64,000 nucleotides of DNA from Mycolicibacillus koreensis (GCF_002104795.1 NZ_NCXO01000018.1:1-64000), one strand, 5' to 3'; counted from the stretch's first letter, positions 50,902-61,597 are shown. Made by a program: numbers and translations. Notes: generated by a model from the letters alone, not told the origin.

Positions 50902-51678
50902 TTACAACCCGACCATGGCCAGCAGGTGCTCGGCTTCGGGTCCTTTGACCAGTGCCGCCGCCGTCAGCGGGTCGACCGGCCCGGTCCCGTAGGACGGACA
51001 GTCCTTGGCGAGCACGCAGGCGCCGCAGGCGGGTTTGCGGGCGTGGCAGACCCGCCTGCCGTGGAAGATGACGCGGTGGCTCAGCAGCGTCCAGTCGGCG
51101 CGCTCGAACAGCGCGCCGACTGCGTGCTCGACCTTCACCGGGTCCTGCTCGGTGGTCCAGTTCCACCGCCGCACCAGCCTCCCGAAGTGGGTGTCGACGG
51201 TGATGCCGGGGACCGCAAAGGCGTTCCCCAAGATCACGTTCGCGGTTTTGCGCCCCACCCCCGGTAGGGTCACCAGGTCCTCGATGCGGTCGGGCACCGC
51301 ACCGTCGAACCGTTCCACCAGCGCCTGCCCCAGCCGGATCAACGAATCGGTCTTGTTGCGGTAGAACCCGGTCGGGCGCACGATCTGCTCCAGCTCGCCG
51401 CGGTCGGCCCGGGCGTAGTCCCAGGCGGTGCGGTAGCGGGCGAACAGCGCCGGGGTGGTCAGGTTGACCCTCTTGTCGGTGCTCTGCGCGGACAAGATGG
51501 TGGCCACCGCCAACTCCAGCGGCGTGGTGAAGTCCAGTTCGCAGTGCGCGTCGGGGAAGGCCAGGGCCAACGTCCGGTTCATCCGCCGGGCCCGACGCAC
51601 CAGTCCCAGGCGCGTCTCCGCGCTCCAGTCCTTCGGCCTCGACGCCGGCCGATCACGGTTGGCCACGCTCACGCTCAT
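50902..51678 (-). CDS. nth: Endonuclease III
   Basis: 258 aa base-excision-repair glycosylase/AP lyase for oxidised pyrimidines. The HhH motif LPGVGRKTA carries the catalytic lysine K144, and D162 is in [10 protein letters not shown]. The 4Fe-4S cluster ligands are C211, C218, C221 and C227. ATG 51676-51678 gives a short basic leader relative to M. tuberculosis. TACCCT just upstream could instead serve a leaderless GTG at 51672. Confidence 0.95.
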   Translation of the reverse strand: MSVSVANRDRPASRPKDWSAETRLGLVRRARRMNRTLALAFPDAHCELDFTTPLELAVATILSAQSTDKRVNLTTPALFARYRTAWDYARADRGELEQIVRPTGFYRNKTDSLIRLGQALVERFDGAVPDRIEDLVTLPGVGRKTANVILGNAFAVPGITVDTHFGRLVRRWNWTTEQDPVKVEHAVGALFERADWTLLSHRVIFHGRRVCHARKPACGACVLAKDCPSYGTGPVDPLTAAALVKGPEAEHLLAMVGL

Positions 51679-51743
51679 AGGGTACTGATTCGTGATCACG
51701 ACGAGCCCGTCACCGTGACCTGACCGGGGTTTACTTGCTCTCC

Positions 51744-51887
51744 ATGTCCTGGATGCTGCCGGCGCTGGTGCCCGGGCTGCTGATCGCAGCGACGTTCGGC
51801 CTGGACCGCGTGGAGACGCGGCTACGCATGCCCCGCACCATCGCGGATTCGCAGGTTCGGCCACCTCGACACGACGATCGTGTGTAG
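51744..51887 (+). CDS. 47-aa small membrane protein, Rv3675-like
   Basis: ATG at 51744 starts [21 protein letters not shown], one hydrophobic helix, followed by a basic tail ending RPPRHDDRV. The position between nth and crp is that of Rv3675, but that protein is longer (about 125 aa), so this copy may be truncated or a short variant. A GCTCT spacer and no strong ribosome site precede it. Function unknown. Confidence 0.5.
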   Translation: MSWMLPALVPGLLIAATFGLDRVETRLRMPRTIADSQVRPPRHDDRV

Positions 51888-51916
51888 CGTTGGCAAGTCG
51901 AATACTGACGTAGTTC

Positions 51917-51922
51917 TAGACT
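51917..51922 (+). promoter_or_regulatory. -10 box of crp
   Basis: TAGACT upstream of crp predicts a start near 51929 and a leader of about 58 bases. The leader has GAAGGGG before the GTG. Confidence 0.45.
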
Positions 51923-51986
51923 CATCACACCAGCTGAATACATGATGGTCTGCGCGTGTCGATCATCCGAGTTTCGAAGGGGCAAC

Positions 51987-52661
51987 GTGGACGAGATCCT
52001 GGCGCGGGCCGGAATCTTCCAGGGCGTGCAACCCAGCGCCGTCGCCGCACTGACAAAGCAACTGCAGCCGGTCGATTTTCCGCGCGGACACACCGTGTTC
52101 GCCGAGGGGGAGCCCGGCGATCGGCTGTACATCATCTTGTCCGGCAAGGTGAAGATCGGGCGCCGTTCACCGGATGGCCGGGAGAACTTGCTGACGATCA
52201 TGGGCCCGTCGGACATGTTCGGTGAGCTGTCGATCTTCGACCCGGGCCCGCGGACCTCCAGCGCGACCACGATCACCGAAGTGCGCGCGGTCTCGATGGA
52301 CCGTGACGCGTTGAAAGCCTGGATCGCCGATCGCCCCGAGATCGCCGAGCAGTTGCTGCGGGTGCTCGCCCGCCGGTTGCGTCGCACCAACAACAACCTC
52401 GCCGACCTGATCTTCACCGACGTGCCCGGCCGGGTGGCCAAGCAGCTTTTGCAGCTGGCCCAGCGGTTCGGCACCCAGGAGGGCGGCGCGCTGCGCGTCA
52501 CCCACGACCTGACCCAGGAAGAGATCGCGCAACTGGTGGGGGCCTCCCGGGAGACGGTGAACAAGGCACTGGCCGATTTCGCCCACCGCGGCTGGATCCG
52601 GCTGGAGGGCAAGAGCGTGTTGATCTGCGACTCCGAGCGCCTGGCGCGCCGCGCCCGCTAG
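51987..52661 (+). CDS. crp: cAMP receptor protein (CRP/FNR family)
   Basis: 224 aa from GTG 51987, the exact length of M. tuberculosis Crp (Rv3676). The cyclic-nucleotide domain covers about 12-130, with [17 protein letters not shown] holding the cAMP-binding residues. The HTH is in [19 protein letters not shown]. It is a global regulator answering to cAMP, made by cyclases such as the one at 27090-28685. An ATG at 51942 in frame has no ribosome site. Confidence 0.95.
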   Translation: MDEILARAGIFQGVQPSAVAALTKQLQPVDFPRGHTVFAEGEPGDRLYIILSGKVKIGRRSPDGRENLLTIMGPSDMFGELSIFDPGPRTSSATTITEVRAVSMDRDALKAWIADRPEIAEQLLRVLARRLRRTNNNLADLIFTDVPGRVAKQLLQLAQRFGTQEGGALRVTHDLTQEEIAQLVGASRETVNKALADFAHRGWIRLEGKSVLICDSERLARRAR

Positions 52662-52678
52662 ACGATCCGCGCGCGGCC

Positions 52679-53467
52679 TCAGCAGCGCAGATAGTCCAGC
52701 TGGGCCTGCACCGACCATTCGGCGACATCCCAGAGTTTCTCGTCGACGTCGACGTAGACGTGTTCGACCACCTGCCGGGTGGTGGCGTCCTCGCCGAGGG
52801 TGCGCAGCGCCGCACGGATCTGGTCGAGCCGTTCCTCGCGGTGGGCCAGGTATTGCCCGGCGACGGTGTCCACCCGCGGTAGATCCGGGCCGTGCCCGGG
52901 CAGCACCCGACGTTCCCCGAGTCCGCGCAGTCGCCGCAGCGACTCCAGATAGGCCCCCAGGTCCCCGTCCTCGGGGTCGATGACGGTGGTGCCGCGCCCG
53001 AGCACGGTGTCGGCGGTGAGCACCGCGTCGTCGAGCACGAACGACAGCGAGTCCCCGGTGTGTCCCGGGGTGGCCAGCACGGTGATCGACAACCCCGCCG
53101 CGTCGATGACCTCACCGTCGACGAGCGGTCCACCCAACCCGCGAAGAAAGCCGCTGGCCACCGAGCGCACCACCGCACCGGTGCGCTCGACCAACTGGTC
53201 GACGCCGTCATTGTGGTCGCCGTGGCGGTGGCTGATCAACACCAGCGCGATCTTGCCGATCCCGGCGATCCGGTCGATGTGCTCGACATCGTCGGGACCG
53301 GGGTCGACCACGACGATCTCGTCGCTGCGCGGGGCGCGCAGCACCCAGGTGTTGGTGCCCTCCAGGGTCATCATCCCGGGGTTGTCGGCCAACAGCACCG
53401 AAGCGGTCTCGGTGACCGGCCGCAGCAGCCCATAGGCGGGATGCTGCGGGGCGGTCACGGCACTCAT
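52679..53467 (-). CDS. Metallo-beta-lactamase-fold hydrolase (Rv3677c)
   Basis: 262 aa. The metal motif ISHRHGDHNDG gives H80, H82, D84 and H85, with further ligands in TPGHTGDS and LPGHGPD. The C-terminal helical segment resembles the LACTB2/MBLAC group, which often acts on RNA or thioesters rather than beta-lactams. ATG 53465-53467. It follows the RidA gene by 4 bases and converges on crp. Confidence 0.9.
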   Translation of the reverse strand: MSAVTAPQHPAYGLLRPVTETASVLLADNPGMMTLEGTNTWVLRAPRSDEIVVVDPGPDDVEHIDRIAGIGKIALVLISHRHGDHNDGVDQLVERTGAVVRSVASGFLRGLGGPLVDGEVIDAAGLSITVLATPGHTGDSLSFVLDDAVLTADTVLGRGTTVIDPEDGDLGAYLESLRRLRGLGERRVLPGHGPDLPRVDTVAGQYLAHREERLDQIRAALRTLGEDATTRQVVEHVYVDVDEKLWDVAEWSVQAQLDYLRC

Positions 53468-53471
53468 CGGG

Positions 53472-53933
53472 CTACCCGACCTCGACGATCACTTCGATTT
53501 CGACGGGGGCGTCCAGCGGCAGCTCGGCCACCCCCACCGCGGAGCGGGCGTGGGCCCCCTGCTCACCGAAGATCTCCCCGAGGATCTCCGATGCGCCGTT
53601 GACCACGCCGGGCTGACCGGTAAAGCCCGGTGCGGAGGCGACGAAACCAACCACCTTCACCACCCGGGTGATCGCGTCGACACCGACGAGGGCGTCGACC
53701 GCGGCGAGGGCGTTGAGCGCGCAGATACGTGCCAGCCGGTAGCCGTCTTCGGGGCTGACCTGTGCGCCCACCTTGCCCACACCGGCGAGTTGACCGTCCT
53801 GCATCGGCAGCTGACCGGAGGTGTAGACCAGGGTGCCCGACCGTACCGCCGGGACGTAGGCGGCCAGCGGGGCGCTCACCGCGGGCAGCCCGATCCCGAG
53901 CTCGGCGAGGCGAGCCGCCCACGATGCGGTCAT
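53472..53933 (-). CDS. RidA/YjgF-family protein (Rv3678c)
   Basis: 153 aa. The trimeric RidA fold is indicated by GTLVYTSGQLPM, CALNALAAVDALVG and the C-terminal ARSAVGVAELPLDAPVEIE. The conserved arginine needed for enamine/imine deaminase activity is placed in ARSAVG. ATG 53931-53933 overlaps the preceding small gene as ATGA. It probably destroys reactive 2-aminoacrylate-type intermediates. Confidence 0.88.
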   Translation of the reverse strand: MTASWAARLAELGIGLPAVSAPLAAYVPAVRSGTLVYTSGQLPMQDGQLAGVGKVGAQVSPEDGYRLARICALNALAAVDALVGVDAITRVVKVVGFVASAPGFTGQPGVVNGASEILGEIFGEQGAHARSAVGVAELPLDAPVEIEVIVEVG

Positions 53934-54091
53934 TTCGGGCGTTTCATGTACGCGACGAGTTGCTCCCCGGTCGGCCCGGGCAGCACCGCCACCAGCTCCC
54001 AACCGTCCTCACCCCATTGGTCGAGGATCTGTTTGGTGGCGTGGGTGATCAGCGGAACGGTCACGTACTCCCATTTGGTCGGCTCGCTCAT
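53930..54091 (-). CDS. 53-aa DUF4177 protein (Rv3678A-like)
   Basis: Starts MSEPTKWEYVTVPL at 54089-54091 and ends VAYMKRPK; the core WGEDGWELVAVLPGP is the DUF4177 signature. Upstream in-frame residues to 54157 are not conserved. Its stop overlaps the RidA start as ATGA. Function unknown. Confidence 0.88.
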   Translation of the reverse strand: MSEPTKWEYVTVPLITHATKQILDQWGEDGWELVAVLPGPTGEQLVAYMKRPK

Positions 54092-54151
54092 ACCGCCGAG
54101 CTTATCGCTGCGCACCGGTGACGCCACCGGCCGGGCGGCGGACGCGTTGGT

Positions 54152-54157
54152 TAGCAT
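54152..54157 (+). promoter_or_regulatory. -10 box of the Get3-like ATPase pair, leaderless
   Basis: TAGCAT followed by six bases and the GTG at 54164. Confidence 0.5.
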
Positions 54158-54163
54158 GCACTG

Positions 54164-55168
54164 GTGTCGACACCATCACTCGGTTGGCCCTCCCGGCTGT
54201 CAAAAGCCCGACTGCACTTCGTCACCGGCAAGGGCGGAACCGGAAAAACCACGGTCGCTGCGGCGCTGGCACTGGCGCTCGCCGCCGGCGGACGCAATGT
54301 CTTGTTGGTCGAAGTCGAAGGGCGCCAAGGCATTGCGCAGCTCTTCGATGTCCCTCCGTTGCCCTATGAGGAGGTGAAGATCGCGACCGCTGAGGGCGGC
54401 GGGCAGGTCAACGCGCTGGCGATCGATATCGAGGAAGCATTCCTGGAATACCTCGACCTGTTCTACAACCTCGGGCTGGCCGGAAAGGCGATGCGCCGGG
54501 TCGGCGCGGTCGACTTCGTCACCACGATCGCACCGGGGCTGCGCGACGTCATCCTCACCGGCAAGATCAAATACACCGTCGGCGGGGAGGGCAAGGACAA
54601 CCGCGCCCACTACGACGCGCTGGTCGTCGACGCCCCGCCGACCGGACGCATCGCCCGGTTCCTCGACGTCACCAAGGCGGTGTCGGATCTGGCCAAGGGC
54701 GGCCCGGTGCACTCCCAGTCCGACGGCGTGGTCAAGCTGCTGCACTCCGATCAGACCGCGATCCATCTGGTCACGCTGCTGGAATCGCTGCCGATGCAAG
54801 AGACCATCGAGGCGATCGACGAGTTGCGGGAACTGGAGCTGCCGATCGGCAGCGTGATCGTCAACCGGACCATCCCGCCGTACCTGGGGGCCGAGGACCT
54901 GGCCAAAGCCGCCGACGGCGTCGTCGACGTCGATGCGGTGCACGCCGGGCTGGCCAAGGCCGGCATCACCCTCGACGACGACGACCTCGCCGGGCTGCTG
55001 ACCGAGACGATTCAGCACGCCACCCGGATCACCGCCCGCGCTGAGACCGCCGAACGGCTCACCGAGCTGGAGGTGCCGCGGTTGGAGCTGCCGACCGTCG
55101 GTGACGGAATCGACCTGGGCAGCCTGTACGAACTCTCCGAAATTCTCGCCGAGCAGGGGGTCCGATGA
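54164..55168 (+). CDS. ArsA/Get3-like ATPase, first of a pair (Rv3679)
   Basis: 334 aa. The deviant Walker [10 protein letters not shown] is at 22-30, followed by [13 protein letters not shown] and a later [13 protein letters not shown] switch region. The family is related to Get3/ArsA, which act as dimers; M. tuberculosis Rv3679-Rv3680 form a complex. The second ATPase gene starts inside its stop codon, so equal translation is expected. A membrane- or chaperone-linked role is inferred. Confidence 0.9.
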   Translation: MSTPSLGWPSRLSKARLHFVTGKGGTGKTTVAAALALALAAGGRNVLLVEVEGRQGIAQLFDVPPLPYEEVKIATAEGGGQVNALAIDIEEAFLEYLDLFYNLGLAGKAMRRVGAVDFVTTIAPGLRDVILTGKIKYTVGGEGKDNRAHYDALVVDAPPTGRIARFLDVTKAVSDLAKGGPVHSQSDGVVKLLHSDQTAIHLVTLLESLPMQETIEAIDELRELELPIGSVIVNRTIPPYLGAEDLAKAADGVVDVDAVHAGLAKAGITLDDDDLAGLLTETIQHATRITARAETAERLTELEVPRLELPTVGDGIDLGSLYELSEILAEQGVR

Positions 55169-56322
55169 GTCCCAACCCGTCCAAGAAGCCGCCGCGGTTG
55201 GACACGGCCACGGTGCTCTCCGACACCAGCAACCGGGTGGTGGTGTGCTGCGGCGCCGGCGGTGTCGGCAAGACCACCACCGCCGCGGCGATGGCGGTGC
55301 GCGCCGCCGAGTACGGCCGCACCGTGGTGGTGTTGACCATCGACCCGGCCAAACGTCTCGCCCAGGCGCTGGGGATCGAGGACCTGGGCAACACGCCGCA
55401 GCGGGTGCCGCTGCCGGATGAGGTGCCCGGTGAACTGCACGCGATGATGCTCGACATGCGTCGCACGTTCGACGAGATGGTCGTCCAGTACTCCGGGCCC
55501 GACCGGGCCCAGGCGATCCTGGACAACACCTTCTACCAGACCGTGGCCACCTCCCTGGCCGGCACGCAGGAGTACATGGCGATGGAGAAGCTCGGCCAAC
55601 TGCTGGCCGAGGACCGATGGGATTTGGTCGTCGTCGACACCCCGCCGTCGCGCAACGCGCTGGACTTCCTCGATGCGCCCAAACGCCTCGGCACGTTCAT
55701 GGACAGCCGGCTGTGGAAGCTGCTGCTGGGCCCGGGGCGCGGTATCGGCCGACTGGTCACCGGGGTGGTCGGGCTCGCGATGAAGGCGATGTCGACGATC
55801 CTGGGCTCGCAGATGCTCTCCGACGCCGCCAGTTTCGTCCAGTCGCTGGACTCCACGTTCGGCGGCTTCCGCGAGAAGGCCGACCGCACCTATGAGCTGC
55901 TCAAGCGTCGCGGCACCCAGTTCGTGGTGGTCTCCGCCGCCGAACCGGACGCGCTGCGGGAGGCCTCGTTCTTCGTCGACCGGCTCTCCTCGGAGAATAT
56001 GCCGCTGGCCGGGCTGATCCTCAACCGCACCAACCCGATGCTGTGTTCACTGCCGGTCGACCGGGCCACCGACGCGGTCGCCACCTTGAGCGAGCAGGCC
56101 GAGCCCGACCCCGGCGATGCGCTGGCGATCGCGGTGCTGCAGATCCACGCCAACCGGGCACGCACCTCGCAGCGGGAACTGCGGCTGCTGTCGCGGTTCA
56201 CCGGCGCGAATCCGGCGGTGCCGATCGTCGGGGTGCCCTCGCTGCCGTTCGACGTCTCCGACCTCGACGCGCTGCGGGCCATCGCCGACCAGCTGACCGG
56301 GTCGGCTACCGAAAAAAGTTAG
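55165..56322 (+). CDS. ArsA/Get3-like ATPase, second of a pair (Rv3680)
   Basis: 385 aa from ATG 55165, overlapping the previous TGA. The P-loop [11 protein letters not shown] is at 30-40, with [14 protein letters not shown] and [15 protein letters not shown] following. A long hydrophobic-rich insert ([24 protein letters not shown]) could bind hydrophobic clients. The 3' end overlaps whiB4 tail to tail by 4 bases. Confidence 0.92.
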   Translation: MSPNPSKKPPRLDTATVLSDTSNRVVVCCGAGGVGKTTTAAAMAVRAAEYGRTVVVLTIDPAKRLAQALGIEDLGNTPQRVPLPDEVPGELHAMMLDMRRTFDEMVVQYSGPDRAQAILDNTFYQTVATSLAGTQEYMAMEKLGQLLAEDRWDLVVVDTPPSRNALDFLDAPKRLGTFMDSRLWKLLLGPGRGIGRLVTGVVGLAMKAMSTILGSQMLSDAASFVQSLDSTFGGFREKADRTYELLKRRGTQFVVVSAAEPDALREASFFVDRLSSENMPLAGLILNRTNPMLCSLPVDRATDAVATLSEQAEPDPGDALAIAVLQIHANRARTSQRELRLLSRFTGANPAVPIVGVPSLPFDVSDLDALRAIADQLTGSATEKS

Positions 56323-56672
56323 CCAGCGCTGCGGCGCTTACGCTGCGCAGCGAAGAAATCAGCCCACGAGGTGACCTCGGGGTGCTGCTTGAGCAGGGCG
56401 CGGCGTTGACGTTCGGTCATCCCGCCCCACACGCCGAACTCGACCCGGTTGTCCAGCGCGTCGGCGGCACACTCGAGCACCACCGGACAGTGTCGGCAGA
56501 TCACCGCGGCCTTGCGCTGCGCGGCGCCGCGCACGAACAGCTCATCGGGGTCGACGGTGCGGCAGGCGGCCTTGGCCACCCACGCCAACCGGTCCTCGGC
56601 GGCGGCGCCGTGCACCGCGCTGTAGGCCGGTGGAGTGTTGGTAATGCGCGGTCCTGGCCGAATACCTGACAC
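56319..56672 (-). CDS. whiB4: WhiB4-family iron-sulfur redox regulator
   Basis: 117 aa from GTG 56670-56672, with AAGGGA eight bases upstream. The four cluster cysteines are C37, C59, C62 and C68, with [12 protein letters not shown] after them. It should bind a 4Fe-4S cluster and, when oxidised, DNA. A longer frame to 56753 lacks a ribosome site. Convergent with the ATPase pair; divergent from ponA2. Confidence 0.94.
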   Translation of the reverse strand: MSGIRPGPRITNTPPAYSAVHGAAAEDRLAWVAKAACRTVDPDELFVRGAAQRKAAVICRHCPVVLECAADALDNRVEFGVWGGMTERQRRALLKQHPEVTSWADFFAAQRKRRSAG

Positions 56673-57001
56673 CTGCGTTCCCTTCGTTCCGGCCGCCGGG
56701 ACGGCGGCACTGCCCTCCGGTGCAGACCCCCACTTGCGAACGCTGAGATCCACGCCACATTGCGTCGTTCAGTGTTACCTGAATCGCACTCTGGTTATAA
56801 GTTAGGTGGTCAGGTCGCATTTACGCAACAGTTGGATTCCGGTTTTTTGGCACGACCGTGCCGTCCTTGCATTTCTGGACGGTTCTTCCGGTGATTTCGG
56901 CAGCCGCGAGCGCGGCCGGCAACGCGGGCGGATCGCTCCCCGGTGGGGAGCGGTAGGCGGCCCGGGGAGCCCGGCCCTACAGTCGCGCACCGCGACGCCG
57001 C

Positions 57002-57007
57002 TAGTGT
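57002..57007 (+). promoter_or_regulatory. -10 box of ponA2, leaderless
   Basis: TAGTGT ends seven bases before the ATG at 57015. The remaining 340-base whiB4-ponA2 gap holds an AT-rich patch near 56795-56825 and no other gene. Confidence 0.5.
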
Positions 57008-57014
57008 AGTACCC

Positions 57015-59438
57015 ATGTCCGAGCGCCCCGCAGTCGGTGTCACCATCGCCAAGCTCGCCGGCTGCTGCCTGCTGGCCAGTGCGATCGTCGCCGCCCTGCT
57101 CTTCCCGATCGTGGGGGGCGTCGGTCTGCTGTCCAACCGGGCCTCCGACGTCGTCGCCAACGGCTCCGCGCAGGTGCTGGAGGGCGACGTGCCCGAGGTG
57201 ACGACGATGCTCGACGCCGAGGGCACCCCGATCGCCTGGCTGTACTCCCAGCGCCGGTTCGAGGTGCCCAGCGATCAGATCGCCAACACGATGAAGCTGG
57301 CAATCGTCTCGATCGAGGACCGCAGGTTTGCCGAGCACAACGGTGTGGACTGGAAGGGGACGTTGACCGGGCTGGCCGGTTACGCCTCCGGTGACCTGGA
57401 CACCCGCGGCGGGTCGACCATCGAGCAGCAGTACGTCAAGAACTACCAGCTTCTGGTGCTCGCCCAGACCGACGCGGAGAAGCGGGCGGCGGTGGAGACC
57501 ACCCCCGCGCGCAAGCTGCGCGAGATCCGGATGGCGCTGACCCTGGACAAGACGTTCTCCAAAACGGAGATCCTCACCCGCTACCTGAACTTGGTGTCGT
57601 TCGGCAACAACGCGTTCGGGGTGCAAGACGCCGCGCAGACCTATTTCGGGGTCGACGCCGCCGACCTGAACTGGCAGCAGGCCGCGCTGCTGGCGGGCCT
57701 GGTGCAGTCGACGAGCTCGCTGAACCCCTACACCAACCCCGATGGGGCACTCGCGCGCCGCAACGTCGTGCTCGACACCATGATCGAGAACGGTGCGGCC
57801 GACCCGGAGGTGCTGCGCGCCGCCAAGGCCGAGCCGCTCGGGGTGCTGCCGCAACCCAACGAGCTGCCGCGCGGCTGCATCGCGGCCGGTGACCGGGCGT
57901 TCTTCTGCGACTACGTCCAGGAGTATCTGACCAAGTCGGGGATCAGCCCGGAGAAGCTGGCCCGCGGCGGCTACCAGATCCACACCACGCTGGACCCCAA
58001 GACCCAGGAGCACGTCAAGTCGGCGATCAACGAGTTCGCCAGCCCGGATCTGCCCGGGGTGGCCAGCGTGATGAGTGTGGTGCGCCCCGGCAAGGACACC
58101 CACCCGGTGCTGGCGATGGCGTCCAACCGCACCTACGGACTCAACACCGAGGCCGGAGAGACCATGCGCCCGCAGCCGTTTTCGCTGGTCGGCGACGGCG
58201 CCGGGTCGGTGTTCAAGATCTTCACCACCGCGGCCGCCCTCGACATGGGATTGGGCATCGACGCCGAACTCGACGTTCCCAACCGGTTCGATGCCAAGGG
58301 GCTGGGCAGCGGGGGCGCCAAGGGCTGCCCGAAGGACACCTGGTGTGTGGAGAACGTCGCACCGTACCGCTCCCCGATGACGGTGACCGAGGCGCTGGCA
58401 ACCTCCCCGAACACCGCGTTCGCGAAGCTGATCTCGCAGGTCGGCGTCGCGCGCACCGTCGACATGGCGGTGCGGCTGGGGCTGCGCTCCTACGCCGACC
58501 CAGGCACCGCGCGCGCCTACGACCCGGCGAGCAACGAGAGCCTCGCCGATTTCGTCAAACGCCAGAACCTGGGATCGTTCACGCTGGGGCCGATCGAGGT
58601 GAACGCGCTGGAGTTGTCCAACGTCGCGGCCACCTTGGCCTCCGGGGGCACCTGGTGCCCGCCCAACCCGATCGACAAGCTCATCGATCGGGACGGCAAC
58701 GAGGTGGCGGTCACCGTCGCGCCGTGCGAGCAAGCCGTCCCGGAGGGCTTGGCCAACACCTTGGCCAACGCGATGAGCAAGGACGCCGCCGGCGGCGGTA
58801 CCGCGGCCGGCTCGGCGGGGGCCGCCGGCTGGGATCTGCCGATGTCGGGCAAGACCGGAACCACCGAGGCGCACCGCTCCGCCGGGTTCTTGGGCTTCAC
58901 CAACCAGTACGCCGCGGCGAACTACATCTTCGATGACTCGGCCACCCCCACCGACCTGTGCTCGTTCCCGCTGCGGCACTGCGGCGAGGGCGACCTCTAC
59001 GGCGGCAACGAGCCGTCGCGCACCTGGTTCACCGCGCTGCAACCGATCGCCAACGACTTCGGCGAGATTCACCTGCCGCCCACCGACCCGCGGTTCGTGG
59101 AGGGTGCGCCCGGCTCGAAGGTGCCCAACGTGTCGGGCCTGGAGGTCAGCGACGCCCGCAAGCGGATCCGCGAGGCCGGGTTCCAGGTGGCCGACGAGAC
59201 CAACTCGGTGTTCAGCAGCTCCAAGTACGGCACCGTGGTGGGCACCTCCCCGGACGGCCAGACCCTGCCCGGGTCGGTGATCACGATCCTGATCAGCAAC
59301 GGCTCCCCACCACCGCCACCGCCGCCGCCGGCCGCACCGCCGGGCGCCCCGCCGCCACCGGGGGCACCGCCGGAGATGACGGTGGTGGAGATCCCCGGGC
59401 TGCCGCCGATCACGATCCCGGTCGCCCCGCCGCCGTAG
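57015..59438 (+). CDS. ponA2: Bifunctional penicillin-binding protein PonA2 (class A)
   Basis: 807 aa. One membrane anchor (about 13-38), a GT51 glycosyltransferase domain with the catalytic glutamate E101 in SIEDRRFAEH, and a transpeptidase domain with SVFK (S398), SPN and KTG (K613). A PASTA domain (about 690-765) and a Pro-rich tail follow. It polymerises and cross-links peptidoglycan. ATG 57015 fits the leaderless promoter. Upstream in-frame sequence to 56943 is rejected. Confidence 0.96.
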   Translation: MSERPAVGVTIAKLAGCCLLASAIVAALLFPIVGGVGLLSNRASDVVANGSAQVLEGDVPEVTTMLDAEGTPIAWLYSQRRFEVPSDQIANTMKLAIVSIEDRRFAEHNGVDWKGTLTGLAGYASGDLDTRGGSTIEQQYVKNYQLLVLAQTDAEKRAAVETTPARKLREIRMALTLDKTFSKTEILTRYLNLVSFGNNAFGVQDAAQTYFGVDAADLNWQQAALLAGLVQSTSSLNPYTNPDGALARRNVVLDTMIENGAADPEVLRAAKAEPLGVLPQPNELPRGCIAAGDRAFFCDYVQEYLTKSGISPEKLARGGYQIHTTLDPKTQEHVKSAINEFASPDLPGVASVMSVVRPGKDTHPVLAMASNRTYGLNTEAGETMRPQPFSLVGDGAGSVFKIFTTAAALDMGLGIDAELDVPNRFDAKGLGSGGAKGCPKDTWCVENVAPYRSPMTVTEALATSPNTAFAKLISQVGVARTVDMAVRLGLRSYADPGTARAYDPASNESLADFVKRQNLGSFTLGPIEVNALELSNVAATLASGGTWCPPNPIDKLIDRDGNEVAVTVAPCEQAVPEGLANTLANAMSKDAAGGGTAAGSAGAAGWDLPMSGKTGTTEAHRSAGFLGFTNQYAAANYIFDDSATPTDLCSFPLRHCGEGDLYGGNEPSRTWFTALQPIANDFGEIHLPPTDPRFVEGAPGSKVPNVSGLEVSDARKRIREAGFQVADETNSVFSSSKYGTVVGTSPDGQTLPGSVITILISNGSPPPPPPPPAAPPGAPPPPGAPPEMTVVEIPGLPPITIPVAPPP

Positions 59439-59513
59439 CCGGCCCCGCAGCCGGCCCCGGCGCGCCCCGGCGCGGTCCGGCCATTCGGACCCTCCGACGC
59501 CGGTGCCGGGAAG

Positions 59514-59519
59514 TAAGCT
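59514..59519 (+). promoter_or_regulatory. -10 box of the metallophosphoesterase gene, leaderless
   Basis: TAAGCT with six bases before ATG 59526. Confidence 0.5.
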
Positions 59520-59525
59520 GCCTAC

Positions 59526-60491
59526 ATGCCTGCCGCCCAGCCCCTGACCGTTTTGAAACGCGCGACCGCTGTCGGGCTCGGCACCACGGCTGCCGGGATC
59601 GGCTATGCCGCGCTGATCGAACGCAACGCGTTCACACTGCGGGATCTGACCATGCCGGTGCTGGCGCCGGGTTCCTCGCCGCTGCGGGTGCTGCACCTGA
59701 GCGATCTGCACATGCGCCCCGGTCAGCGGCGCAAGCAGGCCTGGTTGCGGGAGTTGGCCGGACTCAACCCGGATCTGGTGGTCAACACCGGGGACAACCT
59801 CGCCCACCCGAAGGCGGTGCCCGCGGTGGTGCAGGCACTCGGTGACTTGCTGGGGGTGCCGGGGGTGTTCGTCTTCGGCAGCAACGACTACTTCGGCCCG
59901 CGGATGAAGAACCCGGCGCACTACCTGGTCAAACCCGGGCACCGCATCTACGGGGAGCCGTTGCCGTGGCAGGATCTGCGGGCCGCCTTCACCGAGCGTG
60001 GGTGGCTGGACCTGACCCACACCCGCACCGAACTCGACGTCGCCGGACTGCGGATCGCCGCCGCCGGGGTCGACGACCCCCACATCGGGCGGGACCGCTA
60101 CGACACGATCGCCGGGCCGGCCAGCGCGGCCGCGGATCTGCGGCTGGGGCTGACCCACTCGCCGGAGCCGCGCGTGTTGGACCGGTTCGCCGCCGACGGC
60201 TACCAGCTGGTGCTGGCCGGCCACACCCACGGCGGGCAGCTGTGCCTGCCGTTCTACGGCGCGATCGTGACCAACTGCGGGCTGGACCGGTCGCGGGCGA
60301 AGGGACCGTCGCACTGGGGTTCCACGATGCGGCTGCACGTCTCCGCCGGATTGGGCACCTCGCCCTACGCGCCGGTGCGGTTCTGCTGCCGCCCGGAGGC
60401 GACGCTGCTGACGCTGATCGCCGCACCGACCGGCGACGCCGACGTGGCGGCCACCCGGGGGCGCTCGCAGCCCACCGTCTCGGCGCGGTGA
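59526..60491 (+). CDS. Membrane-associated calcineurin-like metallophosphoesterase (Rv3683)
   Basis: 321 aa. Metal ligands are clear: D60 and H62 in HLSDLHM, D90 in VNTGDN, N120 in FGSNDY, and histidines in AGHTHGGQ. An N-terminal hydrophobic segment (about 14-32) suggests membrane association, as in YaeI-like enzymes. The substrate is probably a phosphodiester or lipid phosphate; not certain. The stop overlaps the next gene as GTGA. Confidence 0.9.
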   Translation: MPAAQPLTVLKRATAVGLGTTAAGIGYAALIERNAFTLRDLTMPVLAPGSSPLRVLHLSDLHMRPGQRRKQAWLRELAGLNPDLVVNTGDNLAHPKAVPAVVQALGDLLGVPGVFVFGSNDYFGPRMKNPAHYLVKPGHRIYGEPLPWQDLRAAFTERGWLDLTHTRTELDVAGLRIAAAGVDDPHIGRDRYDTIAGPASAAADLRLGLTHSPEPRVLDRFAADGYQLVLAGHTHGGQLCLPFYGAIVTNCGLDRSRAKGPSHWGSTMRLHVSAGLGTSPYAPVRFCCRPEATLLTLIAAPTGDADVAATRGRSQPTVSAR

Positions 60492-61597
60492 GCGCGGCGG
60501 CGTCGGGCACCGCCGCCCACAGCCACCCCCGCCGCTGGGTCGACAACGCGATCCGGCTGATCGAGGCCGACACCCGCCGCTCGGCCGACACCCACCTGCT
60601 GCGCTATCCCCTGCCGTCGGCGTGGGCCCTCGAGGCCGATGTGGCGCTGTACCTCAAGGACGAGACCACCCACATCACCGGCAGCCTCAAACACCGGCTG
60701 GCGCGATCGCTGTTCCTCTACGGACTGTGCAACGGCTGGATCGGTGAGCACACCACGGTGGTGGAGGCGTCGTCGGGCTCCACGGCGGTCTCCGAGGCGT
60801 ACTTCGCCCAGCTGCTCGGTCTGCCGTTCGTGGCGGTGATGCCGGAGTCGACCAGTGCGTCGAAGGTGGCGCTGATCGAGGCTCAGGGCGGGCGCTGCCA
60901 TTTCGTGCAGGAGTCCGGCGAGGTCTACGCGGAGGCCGAACGTGTCGCCGCCGAGACCGGCGGGCACTACCTGGATCAGTTCACCAACGCCGAGCGGGCC
61001 ACCGACTGGCGAGGCAACAACAACATCGCCGAGTCGATCTTCGAGCAGATGCGCGAGGAGCGGCATCCGGTGCCGGAGTGGATCGTGGTGGGAGCCGGCA
61101 CCGGCGGCACCAGCGCCACCATCGGCCGCTACATCCGCTACCGGCGCTACGGCACCCGCCTGTGTGTGGTGGACCCGGAGAACTCCGCGTTCTTCCCCGC
61201 CTACGCGCAGGGCCGCTACGACCTGGTGGTCGACGCGTCCTCACGCATCGAGGGGATCGGGCGTCCACGGGTGGAGCCGTCGTTTCTGCCCGGTGTGGTC
61301 GACCGCATGGTGTTGGTGCCCGACGGGGCGTCGGTGGCCGCGGCGCGCCACGCCAGCACGGTGCTGGGTCGGCGGGTGGGAGCGTCGACGGGGACCAACC
61401 TGTGGGGAGCGTTCGGGCTGCTCGCCGAGATGGTCGCGCAGGGGCGCGGCGGGTCGGTGGTGACGTTGCTCGCCGACGGCGGCGAACGCTACGCCGACAC
61501 CTACTTCAGCGACGACTGGCTGGCTCAGCAGGGCATCGATCCGCGGGAGGCGGCCGAGGCTCTCACGTCGTTCGAACGGTCCGCCGCCTGGGGCTGA
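60488..61597 (+). CDS. PLP-dependent cysteine-synthase-family lyase (Rv3684)
   Basis: 369 aa from GTG 60488. The PLP lysine is K68 in [11 protein letters not shown], and the phosphate-binding loop is GAGTGGTSA. The family includes cysteine synthase/CBS and L-cysteine-desulfhydrase-like enzymes, and the long N-terminus and [14 protein letters not shown] loop separate it from classical CysK. Exact reaction unknown. A small antisense ORF overlaps its 3' end. Confidence 0.87.
   Translation: MSAAASGTAAHSHPRRWVDNAIRLIEADTRRSADTHLLRYPLPSAWALEADVALYLKDETTHITGSLKHRLARSLFLYGLCNGWIGEHTTVVEASSGSTAVSEAYFAQLLGLPFVAVMPESTSASKVALIEAQGGRCHFVQESGEVYAEAERVAAETGGHYLDQFTNAERATDWRGNNNIAESIFEQMREERHPVPEWIVVGAGTGGTSATIGRYIRYRRYGTRLCVVDPENSAFFPAYAQGRYDLVVDASSRIEGIGRPRVEPSFLPGVVDRMVLVPDGASVAAARHASTVLGRRVGASTGTNLWGAFGLLAEMVAQGRGGSVVTLLADGGERYADTYFSDDWLAQQGIDPREAAEALTSFERSAAWG

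Noticed and set aside
56802-60338. Minus-strand ORF of 1178 codons opposite ponA2
   Set aside because: Low-complexity shadow of ponA2 and the metallophosphoesterase, with no conserved motif.
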